A model generated the notes under the pieces. That model was not told the DNA's origin. It made no database searches and saw only the letters and a list, made by a program, of their open reading frames with translations. DNA of 64,000 nt, taken from NCBI RefSeq assembly GCF_002188465.1, contig NZ_NINW01000033.1, positions 20,172-84,171 on the forward strand, given 5' to 3'. Below, piece after piece: positions 41,978-51,555 of this stretch (position 1 is the first letter of the stretch; every line of letters starts with the position of its first letter). A program made the position numbers and the translations under genes. Source of the stretch: Pigmentiphaga sp. NML080357. Its GTDB lineage: Bacteria; Pseudomonadota; Gammaproteobacteria; Burkholderiales; Burkholderiaceae_B.

Positions 41978-42571
41978 ATGGAGAACAGCCTGTTCCTGGC
42001 CCTCACGGCCTACGTCTGCGTCATGTCGATCACCCCCGGACCCAACAACGTCATGCTGATGTCGTCCGGACTCATGTTCGGCTTCCGGCGGACCTGCCCC
42101 CACATGCTTGGCATTCCCCTGGGCGTCATCCTGCAGCTCTGGCTGACCGGTGCCGGCCTCGGTGCGCTGCTCGCGCTGGAACCCAGGCTGCAGATGGCCA
42201 TGAAAGTCGCGGGCAGCCTCTATCTGCTGTGGCTGGCCGCCAGGCTCTGGCAGGCGGCGGAGCTGAAAGAAACCCGTGCCCGACGCCCCATCACCTTTCT
42301 GCAGGCCATGGCGTTTCAGTTCGTGAACCCCAAGGCCTGGCTGACCGCGGCCACCGCCGTGGCGGTATTCGCCCCGCCGGGCGACCGCTATCTCGGCCAC
42401 CTGGCGCTGATCTGCGCCGTGTTCGCCGCCGTCGGGCTGCCCTGCATCGCGGTGTGGGCAGGCTTCGGCGCCGCGTTGCGGCCATGGCTTAGGCGTCCCG
42501 GCACGGCATTGTGGATCAACCGCGCCATGGCGGCCCTCACCGCCCTGACCATCGTCCTGTTCTGGATATGA
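41978..42571 (+). CDS. LysE family translocator
   Basis: A 197-residue inner-membrane exporter with six hydrophobic segments. The family motif is SITPGPNNVMLMSSGLMFG near residue 17, with FVNPKAWLTA near 112. Members export amino acids or their derivatives. The start ATG gives the standard length. The stop overlaps the next gene's start (ATGA). Confidence 0.88.
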   Translation: MENSLFLALTAYVCVMSITPGPNNVMLMSSGLMFGFRRTCPHMLGIPLGVILQLWLTGAGLGALLALEPRLQMAMKVAGSLYLLWLAARLWQAAELKETRARRPITFLQAMAFQFVNPKAWLTAATAVAVFAPPGDRYLGHLALICAVFAAVGLPCIAVWAGFGAALRPWLRRPGTALWINRAMAALTALTIVLFWI

Positions 42572-42960
42572 GCATGCCCACCTTGTCCCACGCCCAGCTC
42601 CGAGCCCATGCCGAGGCCTGGATCGGCGCCTGGAACCGCGCCGACGTGGAAGCGGTACTGGCGGTCTTTTCCGACGACGCCGAGTTCGTCAGCACCTTGG
42701 CGCAACCCTACACCGGCAGCAGTCTCGTGCGGGGCAAGCCGGCGCTGCGCCGCTATTGGCAAACCGCGCTGGCCGACCGTCCCGGCCTGCGGTTCGAGCT
42801 CATCGCCGCCATCTGCGACGAGCCGGGCCAGACCGTCGTCGTCCATTACGTCGCCATCCAGGGCGCCCGGCGGACCCGTGCCTGTGAAATCATGCGTTTC
42901 ACCGATGGCGTCCAGGTCCGGGGCGAGGCGCTGTACGGCGCGCCGGACGGCATGGCCTGA
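42568..42960 (+). CDS. NTF2-like (SnoaL-type) domain protein
   Basis: A 130-residue alpha+beta-barrel protein. The N-terminal helix AEAWIGAWNRADVEAVLAVFSDDAEF is the NTF2/SnoaL signature (shown only as the family start), and the rest forms the sheet. The fold serves in isomerases, dehydratases and plain binding proteins, so the function is open. It overlaps the LysE stop by 4 bp and is coupled to it. Its stop directly abuts the stop of the convergent LysR gene. Confidence 0.72.
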   Translation: MSMPTLSHAQLRAHAEAWIGAWNRADVEAVLAVFSDDAEFVSTLAQPYTGSSLVRGKPALRRYWQTALADRPGLRFELIAAICDEPGQTVVVHYVAIQGARRTRACEIMRFTDGVQVRGEALYGAPDGMA

Positions 42961-43887
42961 TCATCCCGCCGCGTCGCAGGCAATTCGTCCGTCTTCCTCG
43001 CCCTCGCGCATCGCGGCCGCTTGCCGGTGCAGCCAGCGGCTCAAGTTCAGCAGGCGCCTGTCCTCGCGCAGCGCGGGAGGATAAACCAGGTAGAACCCCA
43101 CGCCCGTCGCCATCCGGTGCCCGAACACCGATTCCAGCCGCCCGGCCTGCACGCCGGCGTCGGCCAGTTCCGCCACGGCGATGGACACGCCGGCGCCGTC
43201 GGCCGCCGCCTGCAGCGTCAGTCCGCCCGAATCGACCTGGGTAGTGCGGGCCGGCTCGAATCGCCCCGCCGGCAGGCTCTCCATCCAGTCGCGCCAGCCC
43301 GGGCAATGGCGCGAGACGAAAAGATTGGCCTTGCGCAGCGCGGCCAGCCGTTCGTCCGCCGAACCTCGCACGTAGCCGGGTCGGGCATACAAGTCGACCG
43401 ACGCCTCGAATAGCCGGTCGGCCACGAGTCCCTGCCACAGCCCGTTTCCGAGCCAGATGCCGGCGTCGGCCTCGCTGGCGGCAAGATCCACCCCTTCCTG
43501 CGTGGTCGATATCTCCAGCGAAAAGCCATGGCGCTCGAAAGGATAGCGTGCCAGTCGCGGCGACAGCCATTGCGTGGCAAACGAAGGGAGCATGTTCAAA
43601 CGCAGCGGCCCGTCCAGCCGCTCCTGACGCAGGTTTCCGACGGCCTGGGCAATGTGTTCGAATCCCCGATTCAAGCCGGGCGCCAGCCGGCGCCCGGCTT
43701 CGGTCAACTCGAGCCGGGTGCCGATGCGCCGCAGCAGTTCCACGCCCAGCGCCTCTTCCAGCGTGCGCAATTGGTGGCTGACGGCCGACGGAGTCACGCC
43801 GAGTTCCAATGCGGCATCCTTGGCGGACAAGTGGCGGGCCGCGGCTTCGAAGGCGCGCAGCGCGTTGAGCGGGACGGGGATTCTCAT
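42961..43887 (-). CDS. LysR-type transcriptional regulator (GcvA-like)
   Basis: A 308-residue LysR regulator of the GcvA/AmpR branch. The start PVPLNALRAFEAAARHLSA and the VTPSAVSHQLRTLEEALG recognition region are typical. The effector domain includes LRLNMLPSFATQWLSPRL. GGAGGG precedes the ATG. It is convergent with the LysE/NTF2 pair, with adjacent stop codons, and near the ThpR gene. Its target is not evident. Confidence 0.9.
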   Translation of the reverse strand: MRIPVPLNALRAFEAAARHLSAKDAALELGVTPSAVSHQLRTLEEALGVELLRRIGTRLELTEAGRRLAPGLNRGFEHIAQAVGNLRQERLDGPLRLNMLPSFATQWLSPRLARYPFERHGFSLEISTTQEGVDLAASEADAGIWLGNGLWQGLVADRLFEASVDLYARPGYVRGSADERLAALRKANLFVSRHCPGWRDWMESLPAGRFEPARTTQVDSGGLTLQAAADGAGVSIAVAELADAGVQAGRLESVFGHRMATGVGFYLVYPPALREDRRLLNLSRWLHRQAAAMREGEEDGRIACDAAG

Positions 43888-43940
43888 GGGTGGCCCTCCT
43901 CGAGCATGCGGACAACCTGCTCGGCCATGCGATTACTTCT

Positions 43941-44561
43941 TTACTGTAACGTGCCGGCGGCGAGCGGCCACCGGCCCACGACCTCGTGGCGGGTCAATCC
44001 GCGATGACTGAGCACCAGCACCAGGTCCCGCGCCGTCCAGGCAACCGGTTCGACGTCGTGCCGGGGGACGGCTTGCGAGTCGTACAGCAGCGTCATGTGC
44101 GGCGTGAAAGCCGACCCGGCCGGCAGGCCGCGGCTGCGGGCGTGCCTGGCCAAGGTCCGGTGCAACAGCCGCAGCCCCTCCGCGCCAGCTTCCCCGGCCA
44201 GGACATAGGGAGGCATGCGTCGGCGCCCGAAGCTCATGGCCTGGTCGAACGCCACCGGGACGGCGGGCGCGTGCGCGGCAGCGGCCTTCCCTGCCTCGCA
44301 GGCCGCCCGCAGCAAAGGGGGCGCAAGCCATTCGTCGCCGCCCAACGGCTGCAAGGTCACATGGAGCCGCTCGGGCGCCAGCACCCGGCCCGTGAGCCCC
44401 CTGCTGCGCCGCAGCCGCGACGCGGCCGCATGAAGCCGTGCGGCCGCCTCGGCGTCGGGAAAGACGGCGAAGAACAACATGCGAGTGACCGTCGGCCTCG
44501 CTCCGCCTCCCGGTCGCGCGGGGGCGGGGTCGACGCCCGGCAGGTCCATTTGCTCGGGCAT
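43941..44561 (-). CDS. thpR: RNA 2',3'-cyclic phosphodiesterase (LigT-like)
   Basis: A 206-residue 2H phosphodiesterase. The two H-x-T motifs are LHVTLQPLG near residue 66 and PHMTLLY near 154. It opens RNA 2',3'-cyclic phosphates and can ligate tRNA halves in vitro. The called start has GGAG upstream and adds 27 residues before the usual LFFAVFPD beginning; an internal ATG there (44480) is the alternative. It stands between a LysR gene and the divergent LtrA gene. Confidence 0.88.
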   Translation of the reverse strand: MPEQMDLPGVDPAPARPGGGARPTVTRMLFFAVFPDAEAAARLHAAASRLRRSRGLTGRVLAPERLHVTLQPLGGDEWLAPPLLRAACEAGKAAAAHAPAVPVAFDQAMSFGRRRMPPYVLAGEAGAEGLRLLHRTLARHARSRGLPAGSAFTPHMTLLYDSQAVPRHDVEPVAWTARDLVLVLSHRGLTRHEVVGRWPLAAGTLQ

Positions 44562-44735
44562 GGCGGCTCCATGGGGAATGGCGCGCTGGCCTGGAGCCAG
44601 TTGCGCCCGGACAACAGTGCCGTCCAGGCGCTCGGCCCGGCGTCCGGAAACCCGGGCGCCGCCGCGCGGACTCGATAGGCAGCATCAGTGTTTCCGGATA
44701 TCTTAAACCGCGTGTTGAAACCGAGGCTTGCCGAC

Positions 44736-45938
44736 ATGCCACCCGACTCCGCCCACCACCCGCTGCTGCGCCATCGCGACGGACACCATGCCCGCGTCAC
44801 CTTCGAAGAACTGTTCTTCGACCTGATCTACGTCTTCGCCGTCACCCAACTCAGCCACCAGTTGCTGCACCATCTCACCCCGGGCGGCGTGATGCAATCG
44901 CTGATCCTGTGGCTGGCCGTCTGGCTGGGCTGGCAGTACACCTGCTGGGTCACCAACTGGTTCGACCCAGAGACCCCGCGCATCCGCGGCCTGCTCTTTG
45001 CCACCATGGTGCTGGCCCTGTGCATGGCGGCCAGCATTCCCGAAGCCTTCGGTGAGCGGGGACTGCTTTTCGCCGGGGCCTACGCGGCGATGCAGGTCGG
45101 CCGCACGGCCTTCATCGTCTGGCAGCTTCCCGCGGATCATCCGCTTGCCCCCAACTATCGGCGCATGCTGGGCTGGCTGGTCATCGCCGCCGTATTCTGG
45201 GTGGCCGGAGGCATCGCGGCGCAGCAGGAAACGCGCGCCGCGCTGTGGCTGATCGCGGTACTGTGCGAATACGTCTCGCCCATGTTCGGCTTCGCCCTCC
45301 CCGGCCTGGGCCGCTCGCGCACCAGCGACTGGACGATCGAGGGCGGCCATCTGGCCGAACGCTGTCAGTTGTTCGTCATCGTCGCCCTGGGCGAGACCCT
45401 CCTCGCCACCGGCGCCACGCTGGCCGATACCCCGGCCTGGACGCCGCCGATCCTGTCCGGCCTGCTGGCGACCTTCCTCGGCACCCTGGCCATGTGGTGG
45501 CTGTATTTCGGCACTTCCAGCAAGGACGCCACCGCGGCCATCACCCATTCCAGCGACCCGGGCCGCATCGGCGCGTATTTCCACTACATCCACGCCATAC
45601 TGGTGGCCGGCATCATCGCCACCGCCGTCGGCAACGACCTGGTCCTGGAACATCCGGACGCGCGGCTGGACACCGCGCAGGTCATCGCGCTCGTCGCGGG
45701 GCCGGCCATCTACCTGCTGGGTAGCGCCATCTACAAGAAGGTCGTCTATGCGGCCATCCCGCGGTCCCACATCGCGGGCGCACTGGTCCTCGTCGTGCTG
45801 ATTCCCGTCGGCTACGCGGTCAGCCTGCTCGCCATGGGTTGGCTGACCACCGCCGTGTTGATGGCTGTCGGCCTATGGGAAGGCCGGCAGCTGAAACGGC
45901 GGCGCACCGGACCCGCCGCGGCGCCTGCCCATCATTGA
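44736..45938 (+). CDS. LtrA family low-temperature-requirement membrane protein
   Basis: A 400-residue polytopic inner-membrane protein of the LtrA family, named from Listeria, of unknown molecular role. Marks are VTFEELFFDLIYVFAVTQLSH near residue 22, GHLAERCQLFVIVALGETLLATG near 205 and HYIHAILVAGIIATAVGND near 285. ATG at 44736 with GAGG 9 bases upstream is preferred; a GTG at 44688 is in frame. It is convergent with wzc. Confidence 0.85.
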   Translation: MPPDSAHHPLLRHRDGHHARVTFEELFFDLIYVFAVTQLSHQLLHHLTPGGVMQSLILWLAVWLGWQYTCWVTNWFDPETPRIRGLLFATMVLALCMAASIPEAFGERGLLFAGAYAAMQVGRTAFIVWQLPADHPLAPNYRRMLGWLVIAAVFWVAGGIAAQQETRAALWLIAVLCEYVSPMFGFALPGLGRSRTSDWTIEGGHLAERCQLFVIVALGETLLATGATLADTPAWTPPILSGLLATFLGTLAMWWLYFGTSSKDATAAITHSSDPGRIGAYFHYIHAILVAGIIATAVGNDLVLEHPDARLDTAQVIALVAGPAIYLLGSAIYKKVVYAAIPRSHIAGALVLVVLIPVGYAVSLLAMGWLTTAVLMAVGLWEGRQLKRRRTGPAAAPAHH

Positions 45939-45959
45939 ATCTCCGCTGGGCGGCAGCGT

Positions 45960-48215
45960 TCAGGACGCCCGTCCTGCCTCGTCGCTGTAGTACTCCGCCC
46001 GTGCATAGCGATAGTTGCCATACTTGGGCCGGAAGCCGTAGCGCTTGGGAAGGAGCTTGAGGCCATTGAAGACCAGGCCATCCACCGGCGCACCGGCTTC
46101 CATCAGGCGCTTGGCGGTTTCCCGGATCTCTCCGACCGTATTCATGCCCGCCCTCACCACGATGACGACCGCCGCCGCATGGACGCCCACGGCGGCGGCA
46201 TCGGATGAGGAAAGCACCGGCGCCGTATCGACGATGACCAGGTCATAATCCTGGGCCAAGGCATTGAGCGTGGGAGCGAATGCCGGAGAAGCCAGGAGCT
46301 CGGAGGGATCGAAGGTCACGACGCCGGTGGAAATGAAGTCCACCCCTTCGGCCACGCTGTGCTTGCTGACCTTCTCGACGGGGGTGGTTCCCGCCAGCAC
46401 CTCGAACAGCCCCGAGTCCTTGGGCAGGTTGAAATAACGATTCAACTGGCCCTTGCGGAAATCCGCGTCGATCAGCAGTACCCGCTTGCCCACCGCACCC
46501 TGGATAAAGGCGTAATTCGCCGACAGGAACGATTTGCCGACGCCGGGTACCGGACCGGTGAATACCAGCACGTTGCTGACCGAATGCTGCAGCGACTTCT
46601 GCATGACGGTGCGGAACGCCCGCAAGCTCTCGATGGATGGATCCTTGCCGCGCTTCTGCGCCAGCAGTGGCTGGACGCCTGCGTTGCGTTTCAGGCTGTG
46701 GCGCCAGAGCCGCTCGTGCGCCTCGCTGTAGGGAATGGTGCCGAGCACCCGCAAGCCCGTGAAACGCTGCGCCTCGTCCGGATCGGACAGGCCGCCGAAC
46801 AAGGCGTTGCGCATCAGTGCCAGCAAGGTGCCCGCGATCAGCCCCGCCGCGGCGGCCACCGCCAGGACGATGGCCGGCTTGGGCTGCACCGGCTCTTCCG
46901 GCACCACGGCGGTATCGAGCAGACGCACGTTTCCGACCTTGCCGGCGCGTATCAGCTTCAACTGCTGGGTGTTGTTCAGGAGCGCGGTATAGAGCTCGGT
47001 ATTCACCTTCACGTCGCGCACCAGCCGCACGACGTCCTGCTCAAGGTCGGGCAACTGGCGAATGCGGCCGCCGAGCCGGTTGATGTCCGCGTTCAGCGAA
47101 GCGATCTGCTGGTCGATGGCCACGATGCTGGGGTGCGATCGCGAGAAGCGGGTGTCGAGCTCGCTGCGCCGCGCCCGCAGCTCGACGACGCGTGTCTGGG
47201 CTTCCGTGGACTGCGTGAGTATCAGCTTGGCTTCTTCGCTCAGGTCGATGGTGCCGCGCGCGTTGCGCAAGGCGTTGTACCTCGTCTCGGCCTCGTCCAG
47301 AGCCTTCTTCATGGCGGGCAGCTGGCTGTCCAGGAACGCCAGCGATTTCTCCGCCTGCTCGGCGCGGCGATTGACGTTCTGCCGCACATACTCACGCCCG
47401 ATCTCGTTCAGTATTTCCGCGGTCAGCACGGGATCCGTGCCTTCGAAGGTAACGCCGATCACGCCCGATTGCCGGCCTCGCTCGAAGACCCCCAGCCGCG
47501 CCTGCACCGACTCCTCGGCCATCAGGTGCGACCGCCTGCGCACCGTGTAGTCCGTGCCGGGAGCGCCCTCCAGCGCATCGACCTGGATGTCGATCGACCC
47601 ATCCGGCACCGCGAATCGCTCCAGTTGGCCTACCCGCCCCTCGAAGGAAAGATCGTTCTTCCGGTCGACGAGGCGATAGCGGCCATCGCCGAGCGCCGTG
47701 ATCTGCAGCTTCTTGGCCAGCAACGAACGCGGCACGTCCAGCTTGCCGATGGCGATCTTCTCGTCGGTCCACGCATAACCGTTCGCCGGCAGCCATTGCG
47801 CGACGGTCTGGCCGTAGTCCTGCTTGGCCAGCCAACGGCCGACCACCGGAAAGTAGTCGGGCGATGCGTCGATGTACAGCAGATACCGGTCCACGGCCGC
47901 GCGGACCACGGTGCGCGAACGCAGTATCTCCATTTCCCCGGAGGTGGCCGGCTTCAGGTCGAACATGGCGGAGACGTCGCCCAGCAAGGTGCGCGCCGGC
48001 GAAGTGGGCTGCTCTTCTTCGACCTGCACCAGAATGTCGGCGCGATAGACCGGCCGCGCCAGCAGCAGATAAACCACCGCCACCGCGATCGTCGCCAGCA
48101 CCGCTGCCAGGATCGACCACCGCCGCGCCACCAGCGCGTCCATGTACGACGATACGGGGGTCTCCGGGCGCCTGGCAGGCATCGAAGGCTCGAACGATTC
48201 AATGGGCAAGGTCAT
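45960..48215 (-). CDS. wzc: Polysaccharide co-polymerase and BY-kinase (Wzc-like)
   Basis: A 751-residue inner-membrane tyrosine autokinase. Transmembrane helices lie at about 35-53 and 449-468 around a periplasmic domain with coiled coil (about 285-350). The cytoplasmic kinase has Walker A GPVPGVGKS (554-562), Walker A' VLLIDADFRKG (about 579-589) and Walker B DLVIVDTAPV. The C-terminus is a tyrosine cluster (YGFRPKYGNYRYARAEYY) for autophosphorylation. It controls chain length and export with Wza. No cognate phosphatase gene (wzb) is in the window. wza is 55 bp upstream on the same strand. Confidence 0.93.
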   Translation of the reverse strand: MTLPIESFEPSMPARRPETPVSSYMDALVARRWSILAAVLATIAVAVVYLLLARPVYRADILVQVEEEQPTSPARTLLGDVSAMFDLKPATSGEMEILRSRTVVRAAVDRYLLYIDASPDYFPVVGRWLAKQDYGQTVAQWLPANGYAWTDEKIAIGKLDVPRSLLAKKLQITALGDGRYRLVDRKNDLSFEGRVGQLERFAVPDGSIDIQVDALEGAPGTDYTVRRRSHLMAEESVQARLGVFERGRQSGVIGVTFEGTDPVLTAEILNEIGREYVRQNVNRRAEQAEKSLAFLDSQLPAMKKALDEAETRYNALRNARGTIDLSEEAKLILTQSTEAQTRVVELRARRSELDTRFSRSHPSIVAIDQQIASLNADINRLGGRIRQLPDLEQDVVRLVRDVKVNTELYTALLNNTQQLKLIRAGKVGNVRLLDTAVVPEEPVQPKPAIVLAVAAAAGLIAGTLLALMRNALFGGLSDPDEAQRFTGLRVLGTIPYSEAHERLWRHSLKRNAGVQPLLAQKRGKDPSIESLRAFRTVMQKSLQHSVSNVLVFTGPVPGVGKSFLSANYAFIQGAVGKRVLLIDADFRKGQLNRYFNLPKDSGLFEVLAGTTPVEKVSKHSVAEGVDFISTGVVTFDPSELLASPAFAPTLNALAQDYDLVIVDTAPVLSSSDAAAVGVHAAAVVIVVRAGMNTVGEIRETAKRLMEAGAPVDGLVFNGLKLLPKRYGFRPKYGNYRYARAEYYSDEAGRAS

Positions 48216-48270
48216 CGTCAGCTCGCTTGTAAAGAAGTTTCATGCTCGGATCGGTCCTGGCCGCCATGCC

Positions 48271-49407
48271 TCAACGTCCGACGGCAGCGGCGGTATATAC
48301 GGTCTGCGTGCTCGGGAACAGCAGACTGATGAAGCGGTTCCACCGGCCCAAGTTGCCGGTATCCACGAACACAACGTCCTTGGGCTTGAGCTCGAACTGC
48401 TCGGCCACGGCCAAGGCGGATGCCGAGCTGCTGTCCAGGTGATAGACCTCGGGCAAGGCCTCCGGCGTGGTCCGCACGACGAAGATCTGCGACGGATCCA
48501 CCGTGTTCTGGTTGACCCCTCCGGCATTGCCCAGGGCTTCGGTCAAGCTCATGTGGCCATCGCGCAAGACCATGGCCTGCGGCGCATTCACCTCGCCCAT
48601 CACGAATATCTTGCTTTCCTCGCGCGGCGACACGCGCACGATATCGCCCGGCTTGAGCATGACCTTGGTCAGGTCCATGCCCCGTGCGATCAGGCGAGGG
48701 AGGTCCACGCGCGTCGCCATCCCCCCGCGAAGCACGTACACCCGGCTGCGATCCGCGGACGGCAACAGGCCGCCCGCCCGATTGATGGCCTCCATGAGAT
48801 TCAGCGGTAGATCGTTCATGGCAACGGTGCCGGGATTCTTCAGCTCGCCTTCCAGGTACACCCGCTTGCTGCGGTAGCCGAGCACGCGTACGGTGATCTG
48901 CGGGTTCCGGATATAGTCGCCCGCGTTCTTGATGATCAGATTACGGACCTCGATGTCCGTCAAGCCGGCCACCTTCAGTAGCCCCAGATAGGGAAACTGG
49001 ATGTAGCCATCGGACGAGACCGGATAGCCCGGAATGTTCGACGCCGTATCGCCTAGGGTTAGTTCGGTGGCGCCTGTCCCGATGGCGTAGGTTTGCGTCG
49101 GAAGAACGAGTTCGGGGTGGTCCCAGACCACGATCGAAAGGATGTCGCCGGGCCCGATCACATAGGGCATGCCGTTGCCCGCCAGAGCCTGGTAGGCTGT
49201 ATCTGCCTGGGCTTCGCGAACGCGCTTTTCCTCCAGCACCAGCGAAGGCGTGATCTGCGTCATGCGCGGAACGGATTTCGGATCATTGGGATCGACCGGC
49301 CAGTCGGGATCGAAGCGCATGCCTGGTGCGAACGCGCACGCGCCGAGCGACGCTATCGCCAGCGCGATGATGAAAGTCCGGAAGGTGGTCTCGATGAAAG
49401 TTTTCAT
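48271..49407 (-). CDS. wza: Outer-membrane polysaccharide export lipoprotein (Wza-like)
   Basis: A 378-residue lipoprotein with lipobox LGAC (C24). The polysaccharide export domain starts at YVIGPGDILSIVVWDHPEL near residue 81, and two SLBB domains follow (KRVYLEGELKNPGTV near 185, SKIFVMGEVNAPQAM near 272). It forms the octameric outer-membrane channel for the exopolysaccharide. It is divergent from the wcaJ operon across a 251-bp gap. Confidence 0.93.
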   Translation of the reverse strand: MKTFIETTFRTFIIALAIASLGACAFAPGMRFDPDWPVDPNDPKSVPRMTQITPSLVLEEKRVREAQADTAYQALAGNGMPYVIGPGDILSIVVWDHPELVLPTQTYAIGTGATELTLGDTASNIPGYPVSSDGYIQFPYLGLLKVAGLTDIEVRNLIIKNAGDYIRNPQITVRVLGYRSKRVYLEGELKNPGTVAMNDLPLNLMEAINRAGGLLPSADRSRVYVLRGGMATRVDLPRLIARGMDLTKVMLKPGDIVRVSPREESKIFVMGEVNAPQAMVLRDGHMSLTEALGNAGGVNQNTVDPSQIFVVRTTPEALPEVYHLDSSSASALAVAEQFELKPKDVVFVDTGNLGRWNRFISLLFPSTQTVYTAAAVGR

Positions 49408-49511
49408 GGCAGCTCACGGTGGGTGACTACGTTGCCTGTCGGATACCCCGGTTCAGTCGGGTTGCGCCATTCCACCTTTTTTTGCCATCCCCGCCCATTG
49501 GACGGACGGTT

Positions 49512-49520
49512 TAGGTCCTA
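49512..49520. promoter_or_regulatory. Short palindrome in the wza-wcaJ divergent control region
   Basis: TAGG-T-CCTA lies near the middle of the 251-bp gap between wza and wcaJ. It is short but central, and LuxR-type response regulators are encoded next to the locus. I cannot point to firm promoters in this gap. Confidence 0.2.
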
Positions 49521-49658
49521 CTTCATCCTTCTATTCATCCATCCGGCTGTTTCGCCGCCAGCAGGCGCTCAATAAGCTTTGCATCGTGGCGGCACGCTGT
49601 GGCCGCAAACACATAGCATCAGTCTGCGTACTTTCCCCATACAACCCAGGAGTGCGTG

Positions 49659-51068
49659 ATGGAGTCGGCTGCCTTTCCGGAATCCGAGCGCTTGAGCGGC
49701 GCCCATGTTCTCTATCGGCTGTTCGACGCAAGCCTCGTCGTCGGCTGCGGGCTTGCCGCGGCGGAATGGCGCTTGCCTTCCGGCACGAACCTGTCGGCTC
49801 CGCCCATCCATCTCTTCCTGATCGCCTTCTGCTCGCTGGCCGCCCTGCTCGTCTTCCCGGCCTTCCGGCTATACGGCTCGTGGCGCGGGCGCCAGCTGAG
49901 CGAACTGCTGCTCTGCATCCTCGCGGCATGGTGCACGGTCTACGGATTGGGCATCCTGCTGAGCTTCCTCATGCACCAGAGCGGCATCATTTCATTCCCC
50001 TGGGCATCCGCCTGGTTCATCCTGACGGCACTGTCGCTGGTGGGATTGCGCCTGGGCATCTATGCCGCGCTGGGCGCCGCGCGCGACCGCGGGCTGAACC
50101 AGAAGCGTGTGCTGATCGTCGGGTTCGGCACCCTGGGCCGCGAGCTCTGGCGCCGGGTGGAGCACTTCCGCGCGACCGGCTACGAGGTCGCCGGCATCTA
50201 TACCGGCACCGACGAAAGATTGCCCAGCAGCGTACGTCGCCTGACTTCCCTCGAAGGGCTGTCGAACTTCATCCGCGAGGCGAGCGTGCGGGAAGTGTGG
50301 ATCGTGCTGCCCATGGAGCAAGGCCAGAAAGTGCACGAGGTGCTGTTCCAGCTGCGCAACGATCTGGTGGATATCCGCTGGATTCCCGACATGATGTCGA
50401 TCAGGCTGCTCGGGCACCGGATCGACAACTTCATGGGGTTGCCCGCGATCCAGTTGAACAGCCTGCCGGCCATCGGCATCCGGGGCTGGGCCAAGGAAAT
50501 GTTCGACCGCGTCTTTTCCCTGGGCGCGATCATCGCCTTCTCTCCGGCGATGCTGGTCATCGCCGTGCTGGTCAAGCTCACTTCGCGAGGGCCGGTGCTG
50601 TTCAAGCAGCCGCGGCTGGGCGTGGACGGCAAGGTCTTCAACGTCTACAAATTCCGGACCATGACCGTGCACGAGGAGAACGGCACCGTTACGCAGGCAA
50701 CCCGCAACGATGCCCGGGTCACCCGCCTGGGCGCCTTCCTGCGCGCCACCAGCCTGGACGAGCTGCCCCAGTTCTTCAATGTGCTCAAGGGCGACATGTC
50801 GGTCGTGGGCCCGCGGCCGCACGCCCTGGCGCACAACGAGCTCTACAAGGACGTTGTCGACCGCTACATGATGCGCCATCGCGTCAAGCCGGGCATCACC
50901 GGATGGGCCCAGGTGAACGGCTATCGCGGCCAGACCGAAACCGTGCACAAAATGCGTGCCCGCATCGAGTTCGACCTGTATTACATACAGCATTGGTCGT
51001 TCCTCATGGACTTGCGCATCATTGCCAGGACCGCGCTCTCTGGCTGGACCGGCCGCAATGCGTACTGA
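49659..51068 (+). CDS. wcaJ: Undecaprenyl-phosphate sugar phosphotransferase (WcaJ-like)
   Basis: A 469-residue polyprenyl-phosphate hexose-1-phosphate transferase. Four hydrophobic segments occupy the first 130 residues, then a CoA-binding-like domain (RVLIVGFGTLGRELWRR), a fifth segment near 290, and the catalytic domain with KFRTM near 337, DELPQFFNVLKGDMSVVGPRP and KPGITGWAQVNG. It loads the first sugar (probably glucose-1-phosphate) on undecaprenyl phosphate. ATG at 49659 fits AGGAG spacing better than the GTG at 49656. It is first in the exopolysaccharide operon. Confidence 0.93.
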   Translation: MESAAFPESERLSGAHVLYRLFDASLVVGCGLAAAEWRLPSGTNLSAPPIHLFLIAFCSLAALLVFPAFRLYGSWRGRQLSELLLCILAAWCTVYGLGILLSFLMHQSGIISFPWASAWFILTALSLVGLRLGIYAALGAARDRGLNQKRVLIVGFGTLGRELWRRVEHFRATGYEVAGIYTGTDERLPSSVRRLTSLEGLSNFIREASVREVWIVLPMEQGQKVHEVLFQLRNDLVDIRWIPDMMSIRLLGHRIDNFMGLPAIQLNSLPAIGIRGWAKEMFDRVFSLGAIIAFSPAMLVIAVLVKLTSRGPVLFKQPRLGVDGKVFNVYKFRTMTVHEENGTVTQATRNDARVTRLGAFLRATSLDELPQFFNVLKGDMSVVGPRPHALAHNELYKDVVDRYMMRHRVKPGITGWAQVNGYRGQTETVHKMRARIEFDLYYIQHWSFLMDLRIIARTALSGWTGRNAY

Positions 51069-51555
51069 CGATCCGGCGCTTCCGGTCCCGGGTTTTCTGA
51101 GCGCCGAGGATTTCCGCAAAGCCGTGGACATGCTGCCGCTGGTCGCCATCGACTTGCTGCTGCGCAACAGCGCCGGGGCATACCTGCTGGGGCTGCGCAG
51201 CAATCCCCCGGCCAAGGACACCTGGTTCGTGCCGGGCGGACGCATCCGCAAGAACGAATCGCTGGCCCAGGCGCGCGCGCGCATCGCGAGCGAGGAGTTG
51301 TCGCTCATTCTTCCGACGTCCGCGTGGACCGCGCGCGGCGTGTACGAGCACTTCTATCACACCAACTTCGCCGAGGAACCCGGCAAGGCAACGCACTATA
51401 TCGTCCTGGCTTTCGAAGCGCCGCTGGCGACGGCCTCGCATGCCTTTCCCTATGAACAGCATCGCCGCTATCGCTGGATGTCCCCCGCCATCGCAGGCTC
51501 GCACCCGAGCGTCCACCCATACACCCAAGCCTACTTCAAGGAGCGCGTCTCATGA
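51058..51555 (+). CDS. gmm: GDP-mannose mannosyl hydrolase (Nudix)
   Basis: A 165-residue Nudix protein. Its box, GGRIRKNESLAQARARIASEE, lacks one standard Nudix glutamate, as is known for Gmm. The start FLSAEDFRKAVDMLPLVAIDLLL and the FYHTNF segment are typical. It hydrolyses GDP-mannose or GDP-glucose to GDP and the sugar, probably balancing nucleotide-sugar supply. It overlaps wcaJ by 11 bp and manC by 4 bp. Confidence 0.9.
   Translation: MRTDDPALPVPGFLSAEDFRKAVDMLPLVAIDLLLRNSAGAYLLGLRSNPPAKDTWFVPGGRIRKNESLAQARARIASEELSLILPTSAWTARGVYEHFYHTNFAEEPGKATHYIVLAFEAPLATASHAFPYEQHRRYRWMSPAIAGSHPSVHPYTQAYFKERVS

Noticed and set aside
46359..48329. A 656-codon plus-strand frame opposite wzc.
   Set aside because: Antisense shadow; no family features, while wzc has all BY-kinase motifs.
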